From contig JBGVLA010000003.1 in the NCBI GenBank assembly GCA_045124015.1, forward strand, positions 1-11,825: DNA of 11,825 nucleotides. The letters run 5' to 3'. The position numbers and the translations under genes were made by a program. This DNA comes from QALR01 sp045124015 (lineage in GTDB: Bacteria; Bacillota; Clostridia; Oscillospirales; CAG-272). This document shows positions 1 through 7,344 of this stretch, in pieces (the first letter of the stretch is position 1; every line of letters starts with the position of its first letter). The notes beneath the pieces were generated by a model. The model did not search any database. It saw only the letters and a program-made list of their open reading frames with translations, and was not told where the DNA came from.

Positions 1-2176
1 TGATAAGACCACGGATGGTGAGATCCGCGCGACCGTTTCCGTAAAAAATATCGGCGAAAAATATGCGGGCAAGGAAGTTGTCATGCTTTACAGCTCCTCT
101 CCCGAGGGTAAGCTCGGCACCCCGAAATACGAGCTTCGCGCCTTTGCAAAGACTTCTCTCCTTGCGCCCGGTGCGGAAGAAACACTCACCTTGACTTATA
201 AGATCAGCGATATGATGTCCTTTGACGATACGGGCGTTCTCGGAACCAAGGATTCTTGGGTCATGGACAAGGGAACCTTCACCGTTTCTCTCGGTAACAA
301 CGTCAGAACGCTGACTGCGATCGGTACGTTTGAAAATCCCGAATATACTGTATTCAAGACCTGTGTACATATGCCGACTGAGCTTGACAAGAGACTCACG
401 GCAAGCGGCGAAATGGAAGAGCTTGAAACCATTCCGCTCGATCCCGAAGCAGGTGTTCCCGTAGATGCGTTCAACGCGACTACCATTGATGCTGAACAGT
501 ACTATAAAAAAGAGGAAAACCGCACCGTTTATCGTCTCCACGTGGCATCGACAGGCGTTTATACCATTATTATGAAGGCGAAAAACGCAATGCCCACATC
601 CGTCGTTCTCAATCGTTTCCCCGTTGCCGACCCCGAACGTTTCTTTACGGAAAAGGGCGACGAGACCGTTTTGAACCTCGGTTCGATCGAATACGAATTC
701 ACATCCGAAGAGGGTACGGAAGCGCCGCTCGTTGAGCTTACTCTCATCAAGGACGATACCCCTGTGGAGATCTCTGCGACAGAACCGAGCTACGTTCAGG
801 CAGGCAGATATACCGAATGTGGTCTTTGGGTCGCCAACCGTCCGTTCTTTGACGAAGAAGGCGTTTTGACACACGGTCGCGCACTTTCCAGAATGCACAG
901 CCCCGGTCGATACGCACAGTATAAGCTCGACGTGAAAAAGGCAGGCAAGTATGACGTTCGTCTCCGTTTCAGCAACAGACACGAAGCGCTTGACCTCCAT
1001 GACACATTCTCCTTCTTTATTTCCAACGTAACGCAGGATATCGAGCACGTTGTTCTCGAGCATACGACTGATGACGAAAGAAATCCCGTATACGCGACCT
1101 CAAAGCCGTTCTCCGTCGTGCTCCCTAAGGGCGAGATCTTCTTTAAGATCGTTTCCAAATCTTTCAATACCCCCATCACCGCTTATCTTAAATTCGTGCC
1201 CAGTAAGCGCAGAAGCGGTGTTAAGAAAAAGAGTTTTGTTCAGGAAGATACGAAGGTTGCGGAAAACGAGAAGCCGATCGTTCGCCGTTTGCTTCCCGAA
1301 ATGATTGGTGAAATGGATTTCCGCCGCGTCATGAACGGTACGCTTTCGATGGATGATTTCGTAAACAGCCTTTCCGATAACGAGCTTGCAGTCCTTTCCT
1401 GCGGTAACGCAGAGGGCTGGATCGGTTATATCCCCGAAAAGGGTATTCCCGAGGCATATTGGTCCGATGGTCCCGTAGGTCTCCGTCAGCCGTTCAAGGT
1501 TACGGTATACCCCTCCAGCACCATGGTCTCCGCTTCTTGGAACACCGAGCTTTCGAGAGAATACGGACGCGCCATCGCGCATGAAGCGCATCTTTACAAC
1601 GTTGACGTATGGCTTGCGCCTGCCATGAACATTCACCGCGACCCCTGCTGCGGACGTAACTTCGAATATCATTCCGAAGATCCGTACGTTACCGCAAAGA
1701 TCGTTTCCGCGATGGTTGCAGGTTGTCAGGAATATGACGTTGCGGCGACCATCAAGCACTTCGCGGCAAACAGCACGGAATATCAGAGACTGCGCTCCAA
1801 CAGCTGTCTTTCCGCGAGAGCATTCCGCGAAATCTACGCGAAGGCGTTTGAAATCGTTATCCATGAAGCTGACCCGTACGCGATCATGACCTCTTACAAC
1901 TTCATCAACGGTATCAAGGTCTGTGAAGACCCGATGATCTGCAAGACCATCATGCGTGATGAATTCAACTACAAGGGACTTCTCATGACCGACTACGGTA
2001 ACGACTCCGTTCACGTTCATGAGCTTGCCGCAGAGCATGATCTTAAAATGCATTTCGGCGATCCTCGAAGCGTTAACGCCGCACTTGAAGATGGTTCGCT
2101 TTCCAGAGAAAGCGTTCGCACTTGTGTAAAGCGCGTGCTTGAACTCATTTGGAAGACAGCGGGTAAGAAGATGTAA
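1..2176 (+). CDS. GH3 family glycoside hydrolase (beta-glucosidase-like), reversed domain order, 5' partial
   Basis: The frame is open from the first bases (first whole codon at 2) and ends with TAA at 2174-2176; the ATG at 83 is internal to a domain, so the gene starts upstream. Bases 1-335 encode a GH3-type Fn3-like domain (VKNIGEKYAGKEVVMLY, then LRAFAKTSLLAPG). Bases about 466-750 and 782-1205 encode two beta-rich modules resembling CBM6/35-like sandwiches. From about 1312 comes the GH3 TIM barrel: SDGPVGLR, CGRNFEYHSEDP, IKHFAAN and GLLMTDYGN, whose Asp (1991-1993) is the expected nucleophile. Family knowledge: most GH3 enzymes run barrel, alpha/beta sandwich, Fn3; the reverse order is known in rumen enzymes such as those of Ruminococcus albus and Butyrivibrio fibrisolvens. 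The alpha/beta sandwich, which usually supplies the acid/base Glu, would lie upstream of the window. Substrate is inferred only by family: beta-glucosides or other beta-linked oligosaccharides. Location cannot be judged because the N-terminus is missing. Confidence 0.9.
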   Translation, partial: DKTTDGEIRATVSVKNIGEKYAGKEVVMLYSSSPEGKLGTPKYELRAFAKTSLLAPGAEETLTLTYKISDMMSFDDTGVLGTKDSWVMDKGTFTVSLGNNVRTLTAIGTFENPEYTVFKTCVHMPTELDKRLTASGEMEELETIPLDPEAGVPVDAFNATTIDAEQYYKKEENRTVYRLHVASTGVYTIIMKAKNAMPTSVVLNRFPVADPERFFTEKGDETVLNLGSIEYEFTSEEGTEAPLVELTLIKDDTPVEISATEPSYVQAGRYTECGLWVANRPFFDEEGVLTHGRALSRMHSPGRYAQYKLDVKKAGKYDVRLRFSNRHEALDLHDTFSFFISNVTQDIEHVVLEHTTDDERNPVYATSKPFSVVLPKGEIFFKIVSKSFNTPITAYLKFVPSKRRSGVKKKSFVQEDTKVAENEKPIVRRLLPEMIGEMDFRRVMNGTLSMDDFVNSLSDNELAVLSCGNAEGWIGYIPEKGIPEAYWSDGPVGLRQPFKVTVYPSSTMVSASWNTELSREYGRAIAHEAHLYNVDVWLAPAMNIHRDPCCGRNFEYHSEDPYVTAKIVSAMVAGCQEYDVAATIKHFAANSTEYQRLRSNSCLSARAFREIYAKAFEIVIHEADPYAIMTSYNFINGIKVCEDPMICKTIMRDEFNYKGLLMTDYGNDSVHVHELAAEHDLKMHFGDPRSVNAALEDGSLSRESVRTCVKRVLELIWKTAGKKM

Positions 2177-2184
2177 TATTTTTT

Positions 2185-2220
2185 GAGCCTTGAACGGTTT
2201 TCCGTTCAAGGTTCATTTTT
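2185..2220 (+). terminator. Intrinsic terminator after the GH3 gene
   Basis: A 10-bp perfect stem (2188-2197 with 2202-2211, loop TTTT) extends to 13 pairs by 2185-2187 with 2212-2214, including one G-U pair. It is followed by ATTTTT. It lies 8 bases after the GH3 stop codon and separates that gene from the leucine operon promoter. Confidence 0.9.
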
Positions 2221-2246
2221 CATTGTCAAAAAATCCAAAAATATTA

Positions 2247-2275
2247 TTGACAAATGAAAAGAATTCGTATATAAT
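2247..2275 (+). promoter_or_regulatory. Housekeeping sigma promoter of the leucine operon
   Basis: There is an exact TTGACA at 2247-2252 and an exact TATAAT at 2270-2275, with a 17-bp spacer. Transcription should start near 2282, giving a leader of about 335 bases before leuA. A perfect consensus promoter fits an operon controlled mainly after initiation, by the T-box that follows. Confidence 0.93.
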
Positions 2276-2281
2276 GAACTC

Positions 2282-2568
2282 AATAATGCGTTTGACGGGG
2301 AAAAAAGTCAAATCGTTTTGCTTGCAGAGAGCCATCGATCGGTGCGAGATGGTAGAAAACATTTGAGATAACTCCTCCCCAGAGCAGTCCTATCGAAAGG
2401 GTACTCCAAATAGATGGGAACGGCTTTCTCCCGTTATCGAGAAGCTGTGTTGAAAACGACACGGAATGAGTGGATGGTTTATCATCAAAAAGAGTGGTAC
2501 CGCGAAGAATAGGTTTTGAAGCTTCGTCTCTTTTACATCATGGTTTCATGGTGTAAAGGGGGCTTTTT
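2282..2568 (+). promoter_or_regulatory. T-box leader, leucine-specific (specifier CUC)
   Basis: This leader senses uncharged tRNA-Leu and controls transcription into leuA. Stem I can be folded by eye: base 2297-2301 with 2376-2380; middle helix 2309-2313 and 2315-2319 with 2361-2365 and 2356-2360; top helix 2331-2336 with 2348-2353. The distal part carries AGAGAG (2326-2331) and GGUGCGAG (2341-2348), as usual for T-boxes. The internal loop at 2366-2375 shows CUC (2372-2374), a leucine codon. A short stem (2473-2476 with 2483-2486) may be Stem III. The T-box sequence AGAGUGGUACCGCG is at 2491-2504. The antiterminator pairs 2488-2494 with 2528-2534 and 2503-2507 with 2522-2526, leaving UGGU (2495-2498) bulged. 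UGGU would pair with ACCA, which agrees with discriminator base A73 of tRNA-Leu. The fold is inferred from complementarity, not calculated. Confidence 0.95.
2526..2568 (+). terminator. Regulated terminator of the T-box leader
   Basis: Bases 2526-2542 pair with 2547-2563 as 17 uninterrupted pairs (several G-U) around loop GTTT, followed by TTTTT at 2564-2568. Its 5' arm includes 2528-2534, which is also the 3' strand of the antiterminator, so the two structures exclude each other. The expected result is termination when tRNA-Leu is charged and read-through when it is not. Confidence 0.93.
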
Positions 2569-2616
2569 GTTTTGCGGTCGTTTTATGATCAAATAAACTT
2601 GGAAAGGAAACAGAAT

Positions 2617-4278
2617 ATGAACGGTTATCAGAAATATACAAAGCAATTTTTTCCTGCGGAAAACGTATCTGCGGATTGGATGAAAAAAACATATCTTGAA
2701 AAAGCGCCGATCTGGTGCAGCGTTGACCTCAGAGATGGCAACCAAGCGCTTATCGTGCCGATGAGCCTTGAAGAAAAATTGGAATTTTTTAAGTTGCTCG
2801 TCAAGATCGGCTTTAAGGAGATCGAGATCGGTTTCCCGGCGGCAAGCGAAACGGAATATGAATTTTGCCGTACACTGATCGAAAACGATATGATTCCCGA
2901 TGACGTAACGATTCAAGTGCTGACACAATCCCGTGAACATATCATCGCCAAGACCTTTGAAGCGCTCCGCGGCGCAAAGCACGCGGTCGTGCATCTTTAT
3001 AACTCCACCTCGGTCGCACAGCGCGAGCAGGTATTCAAAAAATCCAAGGAAGAGATCATCGAAATTGCAAAATTCGGTGCGAAGCTCTGCAAGGAATATC
3101 GCGCAAAAACAGAGGGACATTTCACCTTTGAATATTCTCCCGAAAGCTTTACGGGTACAGAACCCGAATTTGCGGCGGAAATTTGTAACGAAGTCATCGA
3201 TATCTGGCAGCCGAACGAAGACGACAAGGTCATCATCAATCTGCCCGTAACGGTTTCCCATTCCATGCCGCACGTTTACGCAAATCAAGTCGAATATATG
3301 TGCAAGCATCTCCATAACAGAGAGAATCTGATCATTTCTCTCCATCCGCACAATGACCGCGGATGCGCCGTTGCGGACAGCGAAATGGGACTTCTCGCAG
3401 GCGGCGACCGCATCGAGGGTACGCTTTTCGGAAACGGCGAACGTACGGGCAACGTAGATATCATCACGCTTGCGCTCAATATGTATTCGCAGGGCGTTGA
3501 CCCCGAGCTTGATTTCTCGAATCTTCCCGAAATCTGTGCTACCTACGAAAAGGTAACCCGTATGCACGTCTATGAACGTCAGCCGTATAGCGGCGCGCTC
3601 GTCTTTGCGGCGTTCAGCGGCTCGCATCAGGATGCCATCGCCAAGGGTATGCACTACCGCGAGGCACACGGAAACGGCATCTGGAACGTGCCGTATCTTC
3701 CCATTGACCCGACCGACGTCGGCAGAGTTTACGAAGCAGACGTTATCCGCATCAACTCCCAGTCGGGCAAGGGTGGTATCGGTTATCTGCTCGAAACCAA
3801 ATACGCGCTCATTCTCCCGCCCAAGATGCGCGAGGTCTTTGGCTATCATGTCAAGAGCATTTCCGACCATGCGCATAAGGAGCTTTCTCCCGATGAAGTA
3901 CATAACATCTTCCTTGAAAATTACGTCAATATTTCGGGTCATCTGACGGTCAAAACGGCAACCTTCCTGCAGGTCGAGGGTGGATTCATTGCCAATGTAG
4001 CGATGTCCGTGGACAACAAGGATTATAACGTATCCGCGCAGGGCAATGGTCGATTGGACGCGGTTTCCAACGCCATCAGCTCCGTTATGGGCAACTGCTA
4101 TACGCTCGATAGCTATTCCGAGCATGCACTTGAGGACGGTACGACCTCGAGAGCCGCATCCTATGTTTCCGTCAAGGATAAGGACGGCAAGCTTACTTGG
4201 GGTGTCGGTATCCATAGCGATATCATGGAATCCTCCGTCAAAGCGCTCGTCAGCGCCATCAACCGTATGCTCGCTTGA
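2617..4278 (+). CDS. leuA: 2-isopropylmalate synthase, long form
   Basis: LeuA makes 2-isopropylmalate from 2-oxoisovalerate and acetyl-CoA, the first committed step of leucine synthesis, in the cytoplasm. The protein has 553 residues. The DRE-TIM metallolyase barrel starts with DLRDGNQ (37-43; R39 and D40). The divalent metal site is completed by HPHNDRG (H243, H245) and NGERTGN (N279). After a linker, the region from about 430 matches the position of the C-terminal regulatory domain where leucine feeds back; this is assigned by family, not from a motif. The length and LRDGNQALI wording fit the long class of actinobacteria and fungi rather than the ~510-residue E. coli class. ATG 2617 is chosen because AGGA (2605-2608) lies 8 bases upstream; a TTG at 2572 in the same frame abuts the terminator U-run and has no ribosome site. 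It is the first gene of leuACDB under the T-box. Confidence 0.96.
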   Translation: MNGYQKYTKQFFPAENVSADWMKKTYLEKAPIWCSVDLRDGNQALIVPMSLEEKLEFFKLLVKIGFKEIEIGFPAASETEYEFCRTLIENDMIPDDVTIQVLTQSREHIIAKTFEALRGAKHAVVHLYNSTSVAQREQVFKKSKEEIIEIAKFGAKLCKEYRAKTEGHFTFEYSPESFTGTEPEFAAEICNEVIDIWQPNEDDKVIINLPVTVSHSMPHVYANQVEYMCKHLHNRENLIISLHPHNDRGCAVADSEMGLLAGGDRIEGTLFGNGERTGNVDIITLALNMYSQGVDPELDFSNLPEICATYEKVTRMHVYERQPYSGALVFAAFSGSHQDAIAKGMHYREAHGNGIWNVPYLPIDPTDVGRVYEADVIRINSQSGKGGIGYLLETKYALILPPKMREVFGYHVKSISDHAHKELSPDEVHNIFLENYVNISGHLTVKTATFLQVEGGFIANVAMSVDNKDYNVSAQGNGRLDAVSNAISSVMGNCYTLDSYSEHALEDGTTSRAASYVSVKDKDGKLTWGVGIHSDIMESSVKALVSAINRMLA

Positions 4279-4313
4279 ATGATATTCAAGTTTGTTTTTG
4301 AACAATGTTCAAA
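4275..4313 (+). repeat. Two short inverted repeats in the leuA-leuC gap
   Basis: TTGAAT/ATTCAA (4275-4280 with 4284-4289) and TTTGAAC/GTTCAAA (4297-4303 with 4307-4313), each with a 3-base loop, fill the 60-base gap between leuA and leuC. The stems are AT-rich and no U-run follows, so they are poor terminators. They could be an mRNA processing or stability element, or chance. Confidence 0.35.
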
Positions 4314-4338
4314 GTGATATAGAAAGAAGGAAATAATC

Positions 4339-5598
4339 ATGTCTATGACAATGACACAAAAGATTCTCGCCGCTCACGCGGGACTTGATAAAGTGGAGGC
4401 AGGCGAGCTGATCCTCGTTTCGCTCGACCGTGTGCTTGGCAACGATATCACCTCTCCCGTTGCCATTCGTGAATTTAATAAACTCGGCTATGATGCCGTT
4501 TATGATAAAACAAAAGTAACGATGGTCATGGATCATTTCGCGCCGAATAAGGATATCAAGGCGGCGATCCAGTGCAAGATGTGCCGTGATTTCTGCGCGG
4601 AAAAGGAAGTCGTTCATTTTTATGACGTTGGTCAGATGGGCGTTGAACACGCGCTTCTCCCCGAAAAAGGACTTGTCGTTTCGGGCGACGTCGTCATCGG
4701 TGCGGATTCCCACACCTGTACCTACGGCGCTCTCGGCGCATTCTCCACGGGTGTCGGTTCGAGCGATATGGCGTGTGGTATGGCGACGGGCAAGGCTTGG
4801 TTCAAGGTACCCTCTGCCATCAAATTCGTGCTTCATGGCAAGCTGAATCCGCATATCACGGGTAAGGACGTGATCCTCCATATCATCGGCAAGATCGGTG
4901 TGGACGGTGCGCTTTACCGTTCCATGGAATTTACGGGCGAGGGCGTTTCCGAGCTCTCCGTTACGGACAGACTCACCATTTGCAATATGGCGATCGAGGC
5001 GGGCGCGAAAAACGGCATTTTTGAAGTGGACGAAAAAACGCTTGCGTATATCGCAGAGCGTTCCGACAGAAAACCCGTCGTTTATAAGGCGGACGAGGAC
5101 GCAGTCTATGACGAGGTCATCGATATCGACCTTTCGACCATCAAGCCGACCGTTGCGTTCCCGCATCTTCCCGAAAACACACATACCACCGATGAGATCG
5201 ACGAGATCAAGATCGACCAAGTCGTCATCGGCTCTTGCACGAACGGCTATTACGAAAACATCAAGGAAGCCGCTGAGATCATGCGCGGCAGAAAGGTTGC
5301 GAAGGGCGTTCGCGCCATCATCATTCCCGCGACACAGGAAATTTATCTGCGCGCCATGAGAGAAGGACTTCTCGAAGTCTTTATTGAAGCAGGCTGTGCC
5401 GTTTCCACACCGACCTGCGGACCTTGTCTTGGCGGTCATATGGGTATTTTGGCACCGCATGAACGCGCCGTTGCGACCACCAATCGCAACTTCGTCGGCA
5501 GAATGGGCGACCCCACCTCTGAGGTCTATCTTGCTTCTCCCGCGGTTGCGGCGGCAAGCGCCATTCTCGGCAGAATCGCATCTGCTGACGAGCTGTAA
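4339..5598 (+). CDS. leuC: 3-isopropylmalate dehydratase, large subunit
   Basis: With LeuD this subunit isomerises 2-isopropylmalate to 3-isopropylmalate by dehydration and rehydration, the second step of the pathway. It is an aconitase-family protein with a [4Fe-4S] cluster. The 419-residue length is that of the shorter LeuC/HacA class rather than the ~466-residue E. coli type. Cluster cysteines are C300 (GSCTNG), C360 and C363 (TCGPCLGG). GADSHTCTYGALGAFSTGVGSSD-like wording near 4699-4767 is the second family signature. ATG 4339 has AGAAGG (4325-4330) 8 bases upstream. Because isopropylmalate and homoaconitate dehydratases are close relatives, the assignment to leucine rests partly on the operon: leuA precedes it and leuD and leuB follow. 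Confidence 0.96.
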   Translation: MSMTMTQKILAAHAGLDKVEAGELILVSLDRVLGNDITSPVAIREFNKLGYDAVYDKTKVTMVMDHFAPNKDIKAAIQCKMCRDFCAEKEVVHFYDVGQMGVEHALLPEKGLVVSGDVVIGADSHTCTYGALGAFSTGVGSSDMACGMATGKAWFKVPSAIKFVLHGKLNPHITGKDVILHIIGKIGVDGALYRSMEFTGEGVSELSVTDRLTICNMAIEAGAKNGIFEVDEKTLAYIAERSDRKPVVYKADEDAVYDEVIDIDLSTIKPTVAFPHLPENTHTTDEIDEIKIDQVVIGSCTNGYYENIKEAAEIMRGRKVAKGVRAIIIPATQEIYLRAMREGLLEVFIEAGCAVSTPTCGPCLGGHMGILAPHERAVATTNRNFVGRMGDPTSEVYLASPAVAAASAILGRIASADEL

Positions 5599-5619
5599 TT
5601 TCGGAAAGGAGTTTGTGTC

Positions 5620-6114
5620 ATGAAATTTGAAGGAAAAGTCATCAAATACGGCGATAATGTCGATACGGACGTTATCATTCCTGCGCGTTATCTCAATACC
5701 ATCGATAAAAAGGAGCTTGCCTCTCACTGTATGGAGGATCTTGACGCGGATTTTCAGAATAAAGTGAAAACGGCAAATATCATCGTGGCAGGCAACAACT
5801 TCGGCTGCGGTTCTTCCCGTGAACACGCACCTCTCGCCATCAAAGAAAGCGGTGTAACGCTCGTCATTGCCAAGAGCTTTGCGAGAATCTTCTATCGCAA
5901 CGCTATCAATATCGGTCTTGCCATTTATGAATGTCCCGAGGCGGCGGAAGCCATCGCAGACGGCGACGAGGTCTTCTCGGATTCTGATCTTGGTATCATT
6001 GAAAACAAGACCACGGGCGCGACCTACAACACCAAGCCGTTCCCGGAATTTATTGCCAAGATCATCGCAGACGGCGGACTTATGGAAGCCATCAAAAAGG
6101 GAAATATTCGTTGA
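5620..6114 (+). CDS. leuD: 3-isopropylmalate dehydratase, small subunit
   Basis: This is the swivel-domain subunit that completes the LeuCD active site and helps set substrate specificity. The 164-residue length is normal for the short LeuD that pairs with the ~420-residue LeuC class. Visible family signatures are YGDNVDTDVIIPARYL near the N-terminus and NFGCGSSREHAP at 60-71, followed by AKSFARIFYRNAINIGL. ATG 5620 has AAAGGAG (5605-5611) at 8 bases. The gap from leuC is only 21 bases and the gap to leuB 15, so the three are clearly cotranscribed. Homoaconitase small subunit is the close alternative; the operon argues for leucine. Confidence 0.96.
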   Translation: MKFEGKVIKYGDNVDTDVIIPARYLNTIDKKELASHCMEDLDADFQNKVKTANIIVAGNNFGCGSSREHAPLAIKESGVTLVIAKSFARIFYRNAINIGLAIYECPEAAEAIADGDEVFSDSDLGIIENKTTGATYNTKPFPEFIAKIIADGGLMEAIKKGNIR

Positions 6115-6129
6115 AAAGAGGAATGAATC

Positions 6130-7197
6130 ATGAAACTGAACATTGCTTTGCTCAAGGGCGACGGAATCGGCCCCGAAATCGTAGATTCCGCCGTCAGAGT
6201 TTTGAATAAGATCGGGGAAAAATTTGGTCATGAATTTGTATTCACGCCGTATCTCATCGGCGGTGCGGCGATCGATGCGACGGGTGAACCGCTCCCGAAA
6301 GAAACCGTGGAGGGTTGTCTTGCTTCGGATAGCGTGCTTCTCGGCGCGGTTGGCGGACCGAAATGGGATACGCTCCCTGGAAATAAACGTCCCGAAAAGG
6401 CGCTTCTCGGTATTCGTGCCGCGATGGAGCTTTACACCAATCTCCGTCCTGCGCGCCTCTATCCTGCGCTGAAGGATGATTGTCCGCTCCGTCCCGATAT
6501 CGTGGAAAAGGGCTTTGATATCCTCATCGTCAGAGAACTCACGGGCGGTATTTATTTCGGCGACCGCGGTTACCGCGAGGGCAAATACGGCGAGGAAGCA
6601 TACGACACCGAATGCTACAGCCGTCTTGAAATTGAAAGAATTTGCCGTGCGGCGTTCGAAGCGGCGATGGTCAGAAATAAAAGAGTCATCAGCATCGATA
6701 AGGCAAATGTCCTTGAAACCTCTCGCCTTTGGAGAAAGACCATTCACGAAATGGCTGCCGAATATCCCGAGGTTACCGTTACGGATATGCTCGTAGACAA
6801 TGCGGCAATGCAGCTCGTCCGCAACCCCTCTCAGTTTGACGTTATCGTAACGACCAATATGTTCGGCGATATCCTTTCCGACGAAGCCTCTCAGATCACA
6901 GGCTCCATCGGTATGCTCCCCTCGGCATCGCTCGGCGCGACGAAACGCGGTCTTTATGAGCCGATCCATGGTTCTGCGCCCGACATCGCGGGACAGAACA
7001 AGGCAAATCCGATTGCGACGATTCTTTCTGCGGCAATGATGCTTCGTTATGCGTTCGCGCTTGAAGCAGAAGCGCTTGCCATCGAAAACGCAGTTGACAA
7101 GGTCCTCGAAGCGGGACTTCGCACCGCGGATATCGCACACGGCGCGGATGCGCTGGGTACGGTCGAAATGACGGACGCGATTTTGAAGATGCTTTGA
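6130..7197 (+). CDS. leuB: 3-isopropylmalate dehydrogenase
   Basis: LeuB oxidises and decarboxylates 3-isopropylmalate to 2-oxoisocaproate using NAD+ and Mg2+ or Mn2+; a branched-chain aminotransferase, not present in this window, would then give leucine. The 355-residue protein shows the beta-decarboxylating dehydrogenase features in order: GDGIGPEIV at the N-terminus, LLGAVGGPKWD, RELTGGIYFGDRG with Y142, DKANVLE with K191, D223 (DNAAMQL), and D247 and D251 in FGDILSDEASQ as metal ligands. IHGSAPDIAGQNKANP follows as the NAD-binding segment. ATG 6130 has AGAGGA (6117-6122) at 7 bases. It is the last gene of leuACDB and is followed by an intrinsic terminator. Confidence 0.96.
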   Translation: MKLNIALLKGDGIGPEIVDSAVRVLNKIGEKFGHEFVFTPYLIGGAAIDATGEPLPKETVEGCLASDSVLLGAVGGPKWDTLPGNKRPEKALLGIRAAMELYTNLRPARLYPALKDDCPLRPDIVEKGFDILIVRELTGGIYFGDRGYREGKYGEEAYDTECYSRLEIERICRAAFEAAMVRNKRVISIDKANVLETSRLWRKTIHEMAAEYPEVTVTDMLVDNAAMQLVRNPSQFDVIVTTNMFGDILSDEASQITGSIGMLPSASLGATKRGLYEPIHGSAPDIAGQNKANPIATILSAAMMLRYAFALEAEALAIENAVDKVLEAGLRTADIAHGADALGTVEMTDAILKML

Positions 7198-7213
7198 TTT
7201 TATTGTACTTTTT

Positions 7214-7242
7214 ACGGACGGATTTGATATCCGTCCGTTTTT
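7214..7242 (+). terminator. Intrinsic terminator of the leucine operon
   Basis: ACGGACGGAT (7214-7223) pairs perfectly with ATCCGTCCGT (7229-7238) around a 5-base loop. The final T of the stem begins the run TTTTT at 7238-7242. It lies 16 bases after the leuB stop codon. Confidence 0.93.
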
Positions 7243-7273
7243 GATGAAAAAATCCTTAATTTTGCTTGAAAGG

Positions 7274-7304
7274 TTGACAGAAAGCCATTTTTTAGGTGTA
7301 CTAT
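7274..7304 (+). promoter_or_regulatory. Probable promoter of the acyltransferase gene
   Basis: An exact TTGACA is at 7274-7279. The -10 element is less clear: TACTAT at 7299-7304 gives a long 19-bp spacer, and TGTACT at 7297-7302 gives 17 bp. The position, between the leuB terminator and the next ribosome binding site, supports a separate transcription unit. Confidence 0.55.
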
Positions 7305-7344
7305 TCATGGTATCGCAAGCATGATATGGAAAGGAAATATATCT

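Noticed and set aside
83..85. ATG 83 as the start of the GH3 gene.
   Set aside because: The frame is open to the left edge and the preceding 27 codons continue the Fn3-like domain, so this is an internal methionine.
1100..2209. A 369-codon open frame on the - strand across the GH3 barrel.
   Set aside because: It is in register with the GH3 codons and begins inside the terminator hairpin; no domain is visible.
2280..2462. A 60-codon frame on the - strand inside the leader region.
   Set aside because: It overlaps Stem I and Stem II of the T-box, has no ribosome binding site that I can see, and no recognisable product.
2572..2616. Upstream in-frame TTG start for leuA, adding 15 residues.
   Set aside because: It touches the U-run of the leader terminator and lacks a ribosome binding site, whereas ATG 2617 has AGGA at 8 bases and gives a typical LeuA start.
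2533..4305. A 590-codon open frame on the - strand across leuA.
   Set aside because: It has the same in-register relation to leuA and the same codon-avoidance explanation; it also runs into the T-box terminator hairpin.
7321..7344. Upstream in-frame ATG for the acyltransferase, adding 8 residues.
   Set aside because: There is no ribosome binding site before it, and the clear GGAAAGGA for ATG 7345 lies within those codons.
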